Assembly: GCF_040214835.1 (NCBI RefSeq) | Contig: NZ_CP157874.1 | Location: 1,554,001-1,618,000 of the forward strand | Origin: Pseudomonas asiatica | GTDB taxonomy: Bacteria > Pseudomonadota > Gammaproteobacteria > Pseudomonadales > Pseudomonadaceae | DNA length: 64,000 nt | Reading direction: 5' to 3' | In this document: in pieces, positions 18,586 through 28,337 of the stretch | Numbering within the stretch: position 1 is the stretch's first letter | Layout: every line of letters begins with the position of its first letter | The notes under the pieces: generated by a model | Databases searched by the model: none | Told to the model about the DNA's origin: nothing | What the model saw: the letters and a program-made list of their open reading frames with translations, nothing else | Translations under genes and position numbers: made by a program

Positions 18586-20855
18586 AAGTGACAGATCCTC
18601 ATCTGGTTGACTGGCTGGCTGACCACCCTGATCTGTACAAATGGGACAATATCATGGGGCTGGCGTTGGAGGGAGGGAACCGCATACTCCGGCAGACTCA
18701 TGCCGCTCACCTGAGCCAAGGGCAGCAGATTGACGGTATCTCAGGCCAGTTCAATGTCGACATGACGAACGTCACTTACCACCTGGCGGGTTTTGAGCTA
18801 TCGGCGCCCCAGGTGGCTATTGGCAGTATTGGTCTTGAGGACATCCGCCTGGACATGGTGGCGCAAATGTATGGCGGTACCTTGGTCAAGGCCGAGAAGC
18901 CCTACAAAGTGCTGAGCTTGTCGTCGTATGGCCCTCTGGACAGCCTGGAACTGAGGCAAAAGGTGCCCGTGCTCGGCAAGAATGGCGCGTTGGTGCTGGA
19001 TGTGTCCAAGGGCGAGGATGTGCGCCTGATGGTAAGTGATGACCAGAGCGTACAGCGTGCTGCCGGTGACTGGCTACAGCAACAACTGCCGCAGGACCCG
19101 GCAAGACTCGACTACCCGTTGGTTTCCGCTGGTCCTCAAGAGCAGCCGGAACACTATCTGGATGCCCTCTATCTAGGCACGCAGGCCGACGCTCAAGGTA
19201 AAGGTGACACGTTGGTGATTTTTGCTTCCTCGGCACATGGCAGTCATGGTGATTATCCGGGAGCAAGCAGTGGCTTTCCACGCCTGTTGCCAACACCGCC
19301 CAAGGCAAATGACGCGGTACAGCTCATGAGCTCAAGGATGCTGCATCGCAACGCCTACCTGGCCGGCTTCATCAACATGTTGACGAATCCGGCCTTCGAC
19401 TACCGCTATGAAGAGGGCGTGCTCGACCGTGTTGTTGTCGAGGAGGGTCAGCTGTCGGTGCCGGCAACCAATTACAGGTCCGATAACTACACCTTCAACG
19501 GTAAGGCATTCAAGTTGCACGCAGCCGGTGGCCTTGAGGCGCGTTTCGAACAGGACTGGGCGAGCCAACATTGGGATGGCGAATGCGAACTTACGTTCGA
19601 TTGCCTGCGCAATGGGGAGGAGGTGGCGGTTGAGTACAAGGCCACGTTCGACCTGTCCTTGCACCATCGCTACTACCTGTTACTTGGCTCGGGGCCTGAT
19701 GAACACTTGCTTGAAGGCCAGTTCTACTCGCCGTGGCCAGAACGACTGGAAGCAAGGGTGATACGTGGTCTGCCCGAGGACGGTGACGATAAGGTGGCAG
19801 AGCTGAGGGTCGAGGCTGCAGATTTTGCAGCGCATGCGGTCAAGCAGGCGATCTTGCTGGGTATGGCAGGCAAACTCGGCTCGAAGTCAGCGGAAGATTG
19901 GCTGGATAAGCTGCAATTTGGCGCCTTCGGCAAGGTGCGGCCTGTCGCAGCCGAGTTCCCCGGGGCCATGGCTGTGTCTGCCCACCTGGGGGGCGAGGCG
20001 TCGTTCTCCATTTACGACGATGCCGTACTGGTGCGAGCGGGCAGCGAACACAAGTTTCAGGTCGATAACCCGAAGGAAGCATTGGACTGGAGATTGGAAA
20101 GCCTCCCAGGGGGGCCGACGCACCCAGGCTTCGTCGAGAATGGCACCTACCGTGCGCCGCCTGCCCACACTTTGCAGCGTGCCTTTGGCCAGGTGCTGGT
20201 GACTGCCAATAAAGGGGACAAAGAGCGCAGCGTGGCGGTGGTAACGGTGCTTCCCAAAGCACTGGCCGCCAACCCATTCATCACCACGGTGCAAGCCGAT
20301 TCGACGATATCGCTGAGTGCTAGGGCGCTGGGCGATGCCCCCCTGCGATGGGCCAAGGTCAACGACGACCAGAGTGGAAGTGGCGAACTGGTGGAGGAAG
20401 ACCTGGGACGGCGCTGTCGTTACCTGGCCAAGGCTAGCGACCCGAGCAAGAGCAATACCTACTGGCTGGAACGGCTTGAGGTAGCGATCGCCGAGCCGAC
20501 GACGGACGAAAAACAGGGCCTGTACGTGCTGGTGATACAGCGCACGCCAGCACTTGTCGTGGCATTGAAAGAACAGCCAGAGGCCGATGGCAGCATGCAG
20601 TTCGTCGCTTATGCCAACGACAGGGTAGTGGTTGCCCAGTGGGAGCTGGCGGTAGGCACGGGCAGCATCGACCCGCAATCAGGGCTGTATCGGCCCGCGC
20701 AGAGTGGGGAGCAGTCGCCCGGCATTCTGGTGTTGGCTTCCTTCGACACGGGGCAACTCGGTGTGTTCGAAGGCCACCTGATCATGCCGCTGCAGGCTGC
20801 CGGCTTCAAAGGCCTGTGCCAGCAGATGCTGGCTCCACAAGCGCGTTCTGCGTGA
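18582..20855 (+). CDS. Large P47/TULIP-like protein 2 with Ig-like C-terminus (hypothetical)
   Basis: The 757-residue product starts at an ATG overlapping the previous stop by four bases, so translation is coupled. Its N-terminal half follows the first paralogue: a tryptophan-containing helix near the start (DLYKWDNIMGLALEGGN), a block VPVLGKNGALVLDVSKGEDV near 130, and an amphipathic helix after it. The C-terminal part carries Ig-like domains ending in GSIDPQSGLYRP (about residue 693) and an ASFDTG segment also found in protein 1. No signal peptide or clear membrane helix is visible. The P47-like assignment is by homology to its neighbours and is uncertain. Consecutive paralogues suggest a hetero-oligomer or parallel lipid or ligand binders. 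Confidence 0.55.
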   Translation: MKVTDPHLVDWLADHPDLYKWDNIMGLALEGGNRILRQTHAAHLSQGQQIDGISGQFNVDMTNVTYHLAGFELSAPQVAIGSIGLEDIRLDMVAQMYGGTLVKAEKPYKVLSLSSYGPLDSLELRQKVPVLGKNGALVLDVSKGEDVRLMVSDDQSVQRAAGDWLQQQLPQDPARLDYPLVSAGPQEQPEHYLDALYLGTQADAQGKGDTLVIFASSAHGSHGDYPGASSGFPRLLPTPPKANDAVQLMSSRMLHRNAYLAGFINMLTNPAFDYRYEEGVLDRVVVEEGQLSVPATNYRSDNYTFNGKAFKLHAAGGLEARFEQDWASQHWDGECELTFDCLRNGEEVAVEYKATFDLSLHHRYYLLLGSGPDEHLLEGQFYSPWPERLEARVIRGLPEDGDDKVAELRVEAADFAAHAVKQAILLGMAGKLGSKSAEDWLDKLQFGAFGKVRPVAAEFPGAMAVSAHLGGEASFSIYDDAVLVRAGSEHKFQVDNPKEALDWRLESLPGGPTHPGFVENGTYRAPPAHTLQRAFGQVLVTANKGDKERSVAVVTVLPKALAANPFITTVQADSTISLSARALGDAPLRWAKVNDDQSGSGELVEEDLGRRCRYLAKASDPSKSNTYWLERLEVAIAEPTTDEKQGLYVLVIQRTPALVVALKEQPEADGSMQFVAYANDRVVVAQWELAVGTGSIDPQSGLYRPAQSGEQSPGILVLASFDTGQLGVFEGHLIMPLQAAGFKGLCQQMLAPQARSA

Positions 20856-20885
20856 CTGCCCCGCGACGAAAACAAGGAGAGTGAC

Positions 20886-23804
20886 ATGTCTACATACCCT
20901 ATCGAGCAGGTACTGGCTCGTATGGACAAGCGCAACATCACCCGAGGCTGGGGGGCTGTCGCAGCGTTCAGCCGTTCGCGGCTGAACGACCAGTTGCGGG
21001 AGCAACACCGACAACGCCTGGCTACCTTGCGTTTTATACCGCTGTTCAACGGTGATGTGGAGCACGATGACCATATTCGTACGTCCAGCGTATTGCGAAA
21101 GATCGAGTTCGGTGCACCGCTGTTGTCCTTCACCAATGCATCGCTCAGTGATTCCAAGGCACGCCTGACTTTTCCCATTATTGCCGGGACGTACAAGCGC
21201 CATTCGCCACTGGCAGAAAACCTGCTGACACGATTGGTCATCGACGAGGCCCTGGGCTACACGTTGGTGATGGAAATCGAGCTTCGGCTGGTGATCGGTG
21301 AGATCGATCGGCGTGGCAGGGTAACGCTGGACTTGGCCGAAGCGTCCAGTTTCAGCTGCAACCTGGCGGGTGCAGACGAGAAAATCAACGGGCTGATTGC
21401 CGCCGCCATTCAGGAACACTTCCAGCAACTGGAACCAAGCAGCAGCCAGTTCGAACTGGGCATGCTCGAACTCAAAGGCCTTACACCATTGTCGCCGACC
21501 CACTTCCGAATCCTGACTCAGGCCGCGCCAGGTGCGCAGACCCTGGGTGCTGAGAATTTTGGTGATGGTGCGGTACTGACGTTCATCCAGCTGCGGGCAA
21601 ACAGCGGCCCGGGCGATCTGCCTGAGCATAGTTTTCCCTACCTGATCCCTGATGATCTCGACAGCGACGGCAGCCTGCGCTATTCGGCAGTGATGGTTGT
21701 AGACAAAGCCGTGCTCCAGCATGTTCGCGATGACCGCCTGGATGTTCTGGCATCGTTGTTGTTTTCGACGCGGCACAAGTTCGTCGAGCGGGAGCGGCAC
21801 ATACCTCATGATCTGGCAGTTTTCGGCAAAATTGTTGCAGTACCGCCGTTGTATGCCATCGATCCGCCGTCTCAGACCATTGGCGTTGGGGACACTCAGC
21901 AATTCACACTGCGTGATCAGGCAGGAAACAAGGTGACGGCTACCAACTGGTTTGCCTACAGTCGCCAGAGCCATCGTGAAAAAGGCGATGGCACAATCGA
22001 CGCTGACGGCCTTTACCAGAGTGCCGGCATAGAGGATATCGGCCATCACAGTTTGACCGTTGTGATCACGGCAGAACTCGAAGAGGGGAACCAGCTGCAT
22101 CGCGTGCATGCTGAGGTGATCGTGCAGTTCGAGCGAACTCAGGTTGCACCACGGGTTAGCGTGTTTGCACCACGCACGCCGATGGTACTGAGCGCGACCA
22201 TGCAAGCGGAAGATATCGAATGGTCGCTGAGTGGCGAAAAGCGTGGGCAGCTTGACCAGACCAAGGGTCGCCGCGTCACGTTCAGTGCTGAACGGGAGGC
22301 CGCTCGGCGCCACTTGAGCATCCAGCAGGTGCAAGCCAAGGGTACGCAGCAACAACGTTTGTCGACTTTGGTCATGCTCAATGGCTTGCAGTCCGTGGTT
22401 ATCGAGCCTGCGCGGTCTGTCGGCCTTCAGCCGGGCGAAACCGTGGACCTGAGCGAGCGAGATCCTGGTTTGCTGCCCGGCGCGCAACGACGCTGGCGGC
22501 TCGTCGGTCCTGGGACGCTCGACGATAACAGGCGATATACCGCGCCGATGGGGGGCGAGCAGGGCACCAGCGTGGTGACATGCGAACTGATTCAGAACGG
22601 TGTGATATTGGCGAGCGGTTACAGCCTGCTGGAGTTTGGTGAAAAGCAATTGCAGGAAGAAAGGACCTGGCTCGAAATCAACAGTTACAAGATCTACGTG
22701 CCCGGTGGCCAGGAGGGGGATTCCAAGGGCCAGTTGCTCAACAATGGGTTCCAGCCTTTGCGGCTGGAGGTAGTGATTGAGACTGAACCGGTCAATGGCG
22801 AGTACTTCAGGCTCAGTGGCGATGAGCAACGCTCCATCGGCATGAGGTTTCTGAACAACAAGCAAGCGCTGGTAAAGCTTAATGATGATGACCCGAGTGG
22901 TGGTATAGAGCGGGACCACCTGCATCGCTGGGGTACTCGTACTGTGGCAAACCGGTTCGAGTTTTCCTATCCCCAGTTGTTCGAGCCCGCGCGTCCCGCC
23001 AGTGAACAGGGTATCACCCGCAAGAATCTCTACCTTCATTGTGGTGACCGTGCGGGAACTTCCACCACACTGTATAGCACCTTCAACCCGGATTTCGGCG
23101 GAATCGAGGCTTCCAACAAGACTGAGTCTGCAAACACCAAGGTGGTGATCGTGCCCAAGGCCCCTCCGGAATTCGGAGATGAGCATTATTCGTTTGTGGC
23201 CAAACGTGTAGAGGGAGGGGGCACCGATCCCAATCCGAATCTGCCTCTTGACCCTGGCGATCCGACGCTTGACCCGGCATTCGACCTGCGTTTGAGAACA
23301 CTGGATTACTGGGTGTTCAAATTGAGAAATAGCCGCTTCATGACGGTTGAGTTCCTGCCGGAAGAGGCGGGGCATGGCCATATAAGCCAGTCGATGATTC
23401 GATGGGAGTCCGAGCACAAGAACGAAAAGATGTTCAGTTTTACCGGCGCTATCTTCCGAGACCGGCTGAGCAAGGAAGAAGACGACTGGGTGAAGCCTAA
23501 ACCGGATGTACCGATTGTTTTCGACCAAAGCCTGCCGAAAGTCATGCCCAGGCGCAAAGAGTTGGAAACCAAAGTCAATATTTCAAAATATGAAGAGGGG
23601 AGCCTGGTCATTACCAATCATCGGGTTCCGGACTTTGCTTACCAGAAGCCAGGCGCAGAGGCTCGTGACAACCTGTCGCGCGATGTCGTGGTGTTGCTGC
23701 GAGACCTGCAAGGTAATGCCCATTATCGGCGCTTCTCATTCCGGCAGTCTGGCACGGTTTATCACCGCAACTATATCGAACATACGTTGTTTACTCCGCA
23801 TTAA
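20886..23804 (+). CDS. Large P47/TULIP-like protein 3 with internal Ig-like domain (hypothetical)
   Basis: The 972-residue product begins 30 bases after the previous stop, with AAGGAG before the ATG. The N-terminus is the best match in this operon to the P47 pattern as I remember it: TRGWGAVAAFSRSRLNDQL at about residues 19-37, then SFTNASLSDSKARLTFPII near 80. The block RRGRVTLDLAEASSFSCNL and SFPYLIPDD (about 250) match paralogues 1 and 2. An Ig-like domain with GTIDADGLYQS lies near 370. The rest is beta-rich and unrecognised, with an acidic Pro-rich linker near 780. No secretion signal is seen. P47 membership is inference pending a profile search. Confidence 0.6.
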   Translation: MSTYPIEQVLARMDKRNITRGWGAVAAFSRSRLNDQLREQHRQRLATLRFIPLFNGDVEHDDHIRTSSVLRKIEFGAPLLSFTNASLSDSKARLTFPIIAGTYKRHSPLAENLLTRLVIDEALGYTLVMEIELRLVIGEIDRRGRVTLDLAEASSFSCNLAGADEKINGLIAAAIQEHFQQLEPSSSQFELGMLELKGLTPLSPTHFRILTQAAPGAQTLGAENFGDGAVLTFIQLRANSGPGDLPEHSFPYLIPDDLDSDGSLRYSAVMVVDKAVLQHVRDDRLDVLASLLFSTRHKFVERERHIPHDLAVFGKIVAVPPLYAIDPPSQTIGVGDTQQFTLRDQAGNKVTATNWFAYSRQSHREKGDGTIDADGLYQSAGIEDIGHHSLTVVITAELEEGNQLHRVHAEVIVQFERTQVAPRVSVFAPRTPMVLSATMQAEDIEWSLSGEKRGQLDQTKGRRVTFSAEREAARRHLSIQQVQAKGTQQQRLSTLVMLNGLQSVVIEPARSVGLQPGETVDLSERDPGLLPGAQRRWRLVGPGTLDDNRRYTAPMGGEQGTSVVTCELIQNGVILASGYSLLEFGEKQLQEERTWLEINSYKIYVPGGQEGDSKGQLLNNGFQPLRLEVVIETEPVNGEYFRLSGDEQRSIGMRFLNNKQALVKLNDDDPSGGIERDHLHRWGTRTVANRFEFSYPQLFEPARPASEQGITRKNLYLHCGDRAGTSTTLYSTFNPDFGGIEASNKTESANTKVVIVPKAPPEFGDEHYSFVAKRVEGGGTDPNPNLPLDPGDPTLDPAFDLRLRTLDYWVFKLRNSRFMTVEFLPEEAGHGHISQSMIRWESEHKNEKMFSFTGAIFRDRLSKEEDDWVKPKPDVPIVFDQSLPKVMPRRKELETKVNISKYEEGSLVITNHRVPDFAYQKPGAEARDNLSRDVVVLLRDLQGNAHYRRFSFRQSGTVYHRNYIEHTLFTPH

Positions 23805-23867
23805 TGCCGGTCGGCTGCCTGCTGGGCAGGCAGCTGGTTGTTTGAATAACTTCAATGGAGATTTTTC

Positions 23868-24383
23868 ATGAAACTCAATTTGGCTTTTTCATGTGGTGCC
23901 GTATTGGCAGTTGCGCTTTGGGGCTGCAGTGCTTCTGGGTATGCCGCCAGTGGTGAAGCACCCAAGGTTAAAGATACAGGGCTGATTTACTTTGCCGGGC
24001 AGAAAAATGGTGAGCCGGATGGTGGGAATACATGTTCAATCAAGATTGAGTCGGGTACGCACAAGTTCGTCAAGATGGATGACTGCGTAAATGATGATTA
24101 CTACTATTATCGGCTCGAAAATGCACCGTCCGCGGCGTTGATTACGCTCTATGCCGAGAATGATTGCCGGGATGGTAGTGATGATAATGATTGGTATTTT
24201 ACGCTGAGAACTACCATGACCCCGGTCACCACTACGTACAGAAAAATCGAGGATCTTCAAAGTCTTTCTGCTGGCGATATTGTTTCCCGGGGTGTCATGT
24301 TTGAGAGGGGGAAAAGGAGAAAGGGTGACGTAGATGGCAAGCTGTCTTGCGTAATCATTGATTATGATCTGGGTGAAAGCTGA
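23868..24383 (+). CDS. Small secreted or lipoprotein of unknown function
   Basis: The 171-residue precursor has a signal peptide. Either Sec peptidase I cleaves after GYA (residue 26), or Cys20 in the weak lipobox ALWGC is lipidated. The mature part contains four cysteines and an unusual acidic, tyrosine-rich patch (DDCVNDDYYYYRL, about 75-87) and looks all-beta; a crystallin- or inhibitor-like fold is possible but not shown. It lies 63 bases after the last P47-like gene and 11 bases before the second RHS gene, so it belongs to the operon. It is the only right-arm product with an obvious export signal. Its place upstream of a toxin-less RHS gene does not fit an immunity gene well. Confidence 0.75.
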   Translation: MKLNLAFSCGAVLAVALWGCSASGYAASGEAPKVKDTGLIYFAGQKNGEPDGGNTCSIKIESGTHKFVKMDDCVNDDYYYYRLENAPSAALITLYAENDCRDGSDDNDWYFTLRTTMTPVTTTYRKIEDLQSLSAGDIVSRGVMFERGKRRKGDVDGKLSCVIIDYDLGES

Positions 24384-24394
24384 GGAGAATTACC

Positions 24395-27300
24395 ATGGCT
24401 GCTAACCTCTCGGTTCACTCCAATGCCTTCAATTTCGGTAGTCACTTGCGCGGGGGAGTGGACTCACGCACCGGCTTGTATACGTTTTCCGCCAATCTTC
24501 GCCGTATTCTGGGGAACGATAATCTGGGTGCGCAATTTGATGCACTGCTCCGCTCCAGCTCACTTGGCCTTGTTGATAGCGGGTTTGGCAAAGGCTGGTA
24601 CATGGCTGTCACCGAGTTTGACCCTGACCCGGATCGCCGCATTATTTCCCTTGCCAGCGGCGAAACGTTCAAGGCCGATGGCCGTGTCGGCACGACCAAC
24701 CAGTTGACGATGTCGGAAAGGAAAATCGATTCATTCCATCTTTACGAAGTGTCTGCGAACCGCTGGGATATCAGGTATGACACCGATGTGGTGGAAAGAC
24801 TCGAGCTCAGGGGTGTCGGCAAGCACGCCAGGGCCGTGCCGACCCGCATTTTCGGTGCAAAGGGCGGCCATTGGCTGGATCTGGAATACAAAAACCACAA
24901 TGACTACCCCATGCTGGTCAAAATCACCGACATGCGCGGAGTGACCCACCTGGAAGTCAGTCGTACCGACAAGTTGGTGGAACTCACAGTGCTTGCGGAT
25001 TCGGGCCCGCAGACATTCAGCCTGATTCTGGATGGGGATTACAGGGTAAGCCGTCTCGAACTGCCGACCCCGAACCGTGCCAGTTGGCGCTTCAGTTACA
25101 TCCATGAAGGAGGCATGGACTTGGTCGACCAGGTCCAGACCCCCACCGGCGGTTTGGAGAAGCTGTATTACCAGGATGGTGGTCACCAATTCCCTATCGG
25201 GTCTAACGTGGCTCCGCTGCCGCGGGTTACGCGACACGTGAGCTATCCGGACCCAGGGCCAGGCCAGGATAAAACGGCCATTGACACGCGCTACACATAC
25301 TCCAGCAACGGGCACAACTTCCTGGGTGGCAATGCGGAGCTGGACTGGATTAACGATGGCCTCGACAACTTGTTCCGTAAAAATATCGACTATGACTACG
25401 CTGTTACCGAAACGCTCTGGGTTGAAGATGTTCCGGTAAAAAGTACGGTGCGCGAGTTCAACAAGTTCCACTTGCTCACGCGCGAAGCGACTTTTCTGGG
25501 CGAGGAACTCAATGCCGAGAAGACCGAGGTCATTGGCGACAACGTTGTAGAGCAGATCAATACCTACAACCTGAAGCCGGGTCTTTTCAAGGACCAACCC
25601 AGATACTGCCAACTGGTGCATGGCGCCCATACTCGCTGGTGGTTGAATAGCAATCCGACACATAACCGAAAAGTCTCCGCTACCAGTACTTACGACGACC
25701 ACGGCAACCTCAAAACCCACGTGGGTGAAAACGGTGTCGAAGAAATCTATGAGTGGTATGGCAAGGCAGAGCCTGGTTACCCGGGCAATGAAGAGGGTTT
25801 CGTTACCCATGTGAAGAAAAAAACCGAGAAACCGGCAGCCAGCAAGGCGGCGGCACTGCCACGCATAACAAATTACACCTACCAGGCACTGCCCATGCTG
25901 GCCAGCGCGCAGGCGCAAACTCAGGTGAGCCAATGGCTGGAAGTGGATCTCGAAACGTACACCTGTGGTGATGAAGTGCAAACCACGCACTACAGCTTTG
26001 TACAAGCAGAAAATGAAACTGTCGTTGAAGGTGTACCACTGCAACATGGCCGCCTGCATATTCAGTGCGTGCGGTTTCCGAACCCTGAGGCCGCTGAGCC
26101 AGGCGCTCCAGCAACGCTCGATACCCAGTTTGAACACACCTACACATACCAGACACTGAACTGGGACGTTGCGAAGGAGAGAGGGCCATCGGTCAGCGGA
26201 ACCATGCAGGTGTTGCAGACCGCGCAATTACTGACGGGTTTTGATGGCAAAACCAAGGAAGTGAAATCTCAGCAGTCGCTGGCTACGGGTGAAACCGTGC
26301 TTAATCGTGATGATACCGACACGGTCATCATGACCGTCTGGGACGCGTTGCTTCGTGTCGAGCGTGAGATCGTAAGCCCGGGCAAGCGTGAGGAGGCGCT
26401 GCGTAGATACGAGTACGAGCTTTGTGCCCAGGTGGGTGACCGGGCGCTCCAGGCGACGTACGACGTGAATGATGTGATGACCGTGGCGTATTTCGATGGT
26501 GCTTCCCGAACGGTCCGTGAGGAGAGGGAAACCCGCCTTCTGGATGAACCAGGGGTGAAGAGGAAGAGTAAGCCCAGGTCAGATCGCGAAACCAAGCCCA
26601 CTTACAGCGCGAAGTACGACAATCGGGACAAGCTCGCGGAAGAGACCGAGATTGACTGGATGACCAGCGGCGATTTGTACCTGACAAGCCATTATCGCTA
26701 CGACGCCTGGGAGGAACAGCTGGGAGTCATTGGGCCTGACGGTGTGGGTGAGTTTGCGCAAACGGACCCTATCGGTGATGGCAAGACAGGCCCGATCACG
26801 CGTGAATGGCGGCAGCAGATGTTCGACGGCGGCGGCAACGAGTTGGATAACGGGCGCAAGACCGGCGTGACCGAAACCCAGCTGGACCTGTTTGAATTGC
26901 CAGTTCAGGTGCGGCGTTGGGTGAAGGAATGCCCCGACGATGAAAAAGAGACGGTTCTTGAAAGCCAGACGCTGACCGAGTACGACGGGTTTGGCCTGAA
27001 GACCAAGGAAATCTCGGGCCTTGACGGCAACGTGAACAAGCAGACGGAGGCCTTCACTTACGATGGCTTCCAGCGCCTGGTGACACATAGCTTGCGCGAA
27101 GGCGAGGTGGTTTATCGAACGTACGCTGCGCACAGCGATAAAGACCTGCCGGTCAAGATCTGGGTGAATGACCTGCCGCTATTGGGCGAGCAGCGCTTCG
27201 ATGGCCTGGATCTGATGGTCTGGTCCAGTACGGGTGGGCGCGAGCAGACATACGAGTACAAGCAGGGGGAAAGCAAGCCGCACAAGGTCATCACGCCGGA

Positions 27301-28324
27301 GGGTGAAATTGATTATGTATATCGTCCTTATCTGACTGACGAACCGGTACAGCGTACGCTTGCCGGTCATGAGGCTGACTTTGTTTATGATCCGCACAAT
27401 GCGCGGCTGCTCAGCTGTACCGAGCAAGGAGGGCAGGGGTTCTCGCGTACATATTACACGACTGGCGAGGTGCATACGGAAACTCGCGGCGACCTCGACA
27501 TGGTGTATGGCTACAGCTGCCTCGGGCGCATGGAGTCCTATCAGGATGTGCTGAAGCAGACCCAGGTCAATACTTACGATAAGGCCGGGCGGTTGGAGCG
27601 GACGACATTGGGCTCACTGAGTAGTGAATTCAAATACGATGAGCTAGGCCGTATTGAAAGCTACGAAACCATTGACCAGCCGCAGGGCGCTGGCGAGAAA
27701 AACTCACTCAAGACCACCTTGGCCTATGATGATCTTGAGCGGGAATGTTCTCGTACGTTTACGTTCAGCCACGGCGCTGAACAGGTGCTTGCCCAAGAGT
27801 ATGACGATTTTGATCGTATTATCGAGCGCACTCTGTCGGACGGTACGACAGTGCTGCGCAAGGAGACCTACAAATACGATACGCGCGGCAGGTTGACTAC
27901 GTATGAATGTGAGGGTGATGATGATTATCGCCCGGTTGACCCCTGTAATAAAAAGATTATCAGCCAGGTATTCCGCTTCGATGCGGTTGATAATATTCGG
28001 CAGGTGTTGACAAAGTTCATCGATGGTAAAGATGAGAGTGGTCATGATATTACGGGTCAGAACATGGCGGTTTATCATTTTGAAAATCCCAAGGACCCAG
28101 CACAGCTTTCCCGTATTACCAATAACTTTGGCCCCCCTTATCCGCCAGAAGTACTGCTCAAGTATGACGATAACGGAAATTTGAAGGAAGATGGCGAACT
28201 CACCATGAAGTACGATGCACTGAATCGCCTGATCGAGGCTACGGCCCCCGGCAAAGGCAAGTGTACGTATGGCTATGACCCGAAAAATATTCTGAGTTCG
28301 ACTGAAACCGCAGATCCCGCCTGA
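24395..28324 (+). CDS. RHS/YD-repeat protein lacking the RHS core and C-terminal toxin
   Basis: The 1309-residue product starts at an ATG with GAGGAG nearby. Its N-terminal region (NAFNFGSHLRGGVDSRTG; SGETFKADGRVGTTNQL) closely follows the RHS protein at 9047-13948. YD-type repeats (YDGFQRLV, YDKAGRLERT, YDELGRIES, YDALNRLIE) continue to the end. It stops at NILSSTETADPA, just where the RHS core with NPYAY and DPxG would begin, so the self-cleavage site and toxin tail are missing. A hairpin terminator follows within 15 bases. It may be a truncated pseudogene-like copy, or a shell protein working with other operon products. The long intact frame favours a functional protein. Confidence 0.85.
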   Translation: MAANLSVHSNAFNFGSHLRGGVDSRTGLYTFSANLRRILGNDNLGAQFDALLRSSSLGLVDSGFGKGWYMAVTEFDPDPDRRIISLASGETFKADGRVGTTNQLTMSERKIDSFHLYEVSANRWDIRYDTDVVERLELRGVGKHARAVPTRIFGAKGGHWLDLEYKNHNDYPMLVKITDMRGVTHLEVSRTDKLVELTVLADSGPQTFSLILDGDYRVSRLELPTPNRASWRFSYIHEGGMDLVDQVQTPTGGLEKLYYQDGGHQFPIGSNVAPLPRVTRHVSYPDPGPGQDKTAIDTRYTYSSNGHNFLGGNAELDWINDGLDNLFRKNIDYDYAVTETLWVEDVPVKSTVREFNKFHLLTREATFLGEELNAEKTEVIGDNVVEQINTYNLKPGLFKDQPRYCQLVHGAHTRWWLNSNPTHNRKVSATSTYDDHGNLKTHVGENGVEEIYEWYGKAEPGYPGNEEGFVTHVKKKTEKPAASKAAALPRITNYTYQALPMLASAQAQTQVSQWLEVDLETYTCGDEVQTTHYSFVQAENETVVEGVPLQHGRLHIQCVRFPNPEAAEPGAPATLDTQFEHTYTYQTLNWDVAKERGPSVSGTMQVLQTAQLLTGFDGKTKEVKSQQSLATGETVLNRDDTDTVIMTVWDALLRVEREIVSPGKREEALRRYEYELCAQVGDRALQATYDVNDVMTVAYFDGASRTVREERETRLLDEPGVKRKSKPRSDRETKPTYSAKYDNRDKLAEETEIDWMTSGDLYLTSHYRYDAWEEQLGVIGPDGVGEFAQTDPIGDGKTGPITREWRQQMFDGGGNELDNGRKTGVTETQLDLFELPVQVRRWVKECPDDEKETVLESQTLTEYDGFGLKTKEISGLDGNVNKQTEAFTYDGFQRLVTHSLREGEVVYRTYAAHSDKDLPVKIWVNDLPLLGEQRFDGLDLMVWSSTGGREQTYEYKQGESKPHKVITPEGEIDYVYRPYLTDEPVQRTLAGHEADFVYDPHNARLLSCTEQGGQGFSRTYYTTGEVHTETRGDLDMVYGYSCLGRMESYQDVLKQTQVNTYDKAGRLERTTLGSLSSEFKYDELGRIESYETIDQPQGAGEKNSLKTTLAYDDLERECSRTFTFSHGAEQVLAQEYDDFDRIIERTLSDGTTVLRKETYKYDTRGRLTTYECEGDDDYRPVDPCNKKIISQVFRFDAVDNIRQVLTKFIDGKDESGHDITGQNMAVYHFENPKDPAQLSRITNNFGPPYPPEVLLKYDDNGNLKEDGELTMKYDALNRLIEATAPGKGKCTYGYDPKNILSSTETADPA

Positions 28325-28337
28325 TCCGTGAATAAGC

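Noticed and set aside
20679..23528. A 949-codon minus-strand frame opposite the third P47-like gene.
   Set aside because: The plus-strand product is homologous to its two neighbours and has a good ribosome site; the antisense frame has neither.
23868..24383. Small secreted protein as an immunity protein for the RHS toxin.
   Set aside because: It lies upstream of an RHS gene that lacks a toxin tail; immunity genes normally follow the toxin end. Left as unknown.
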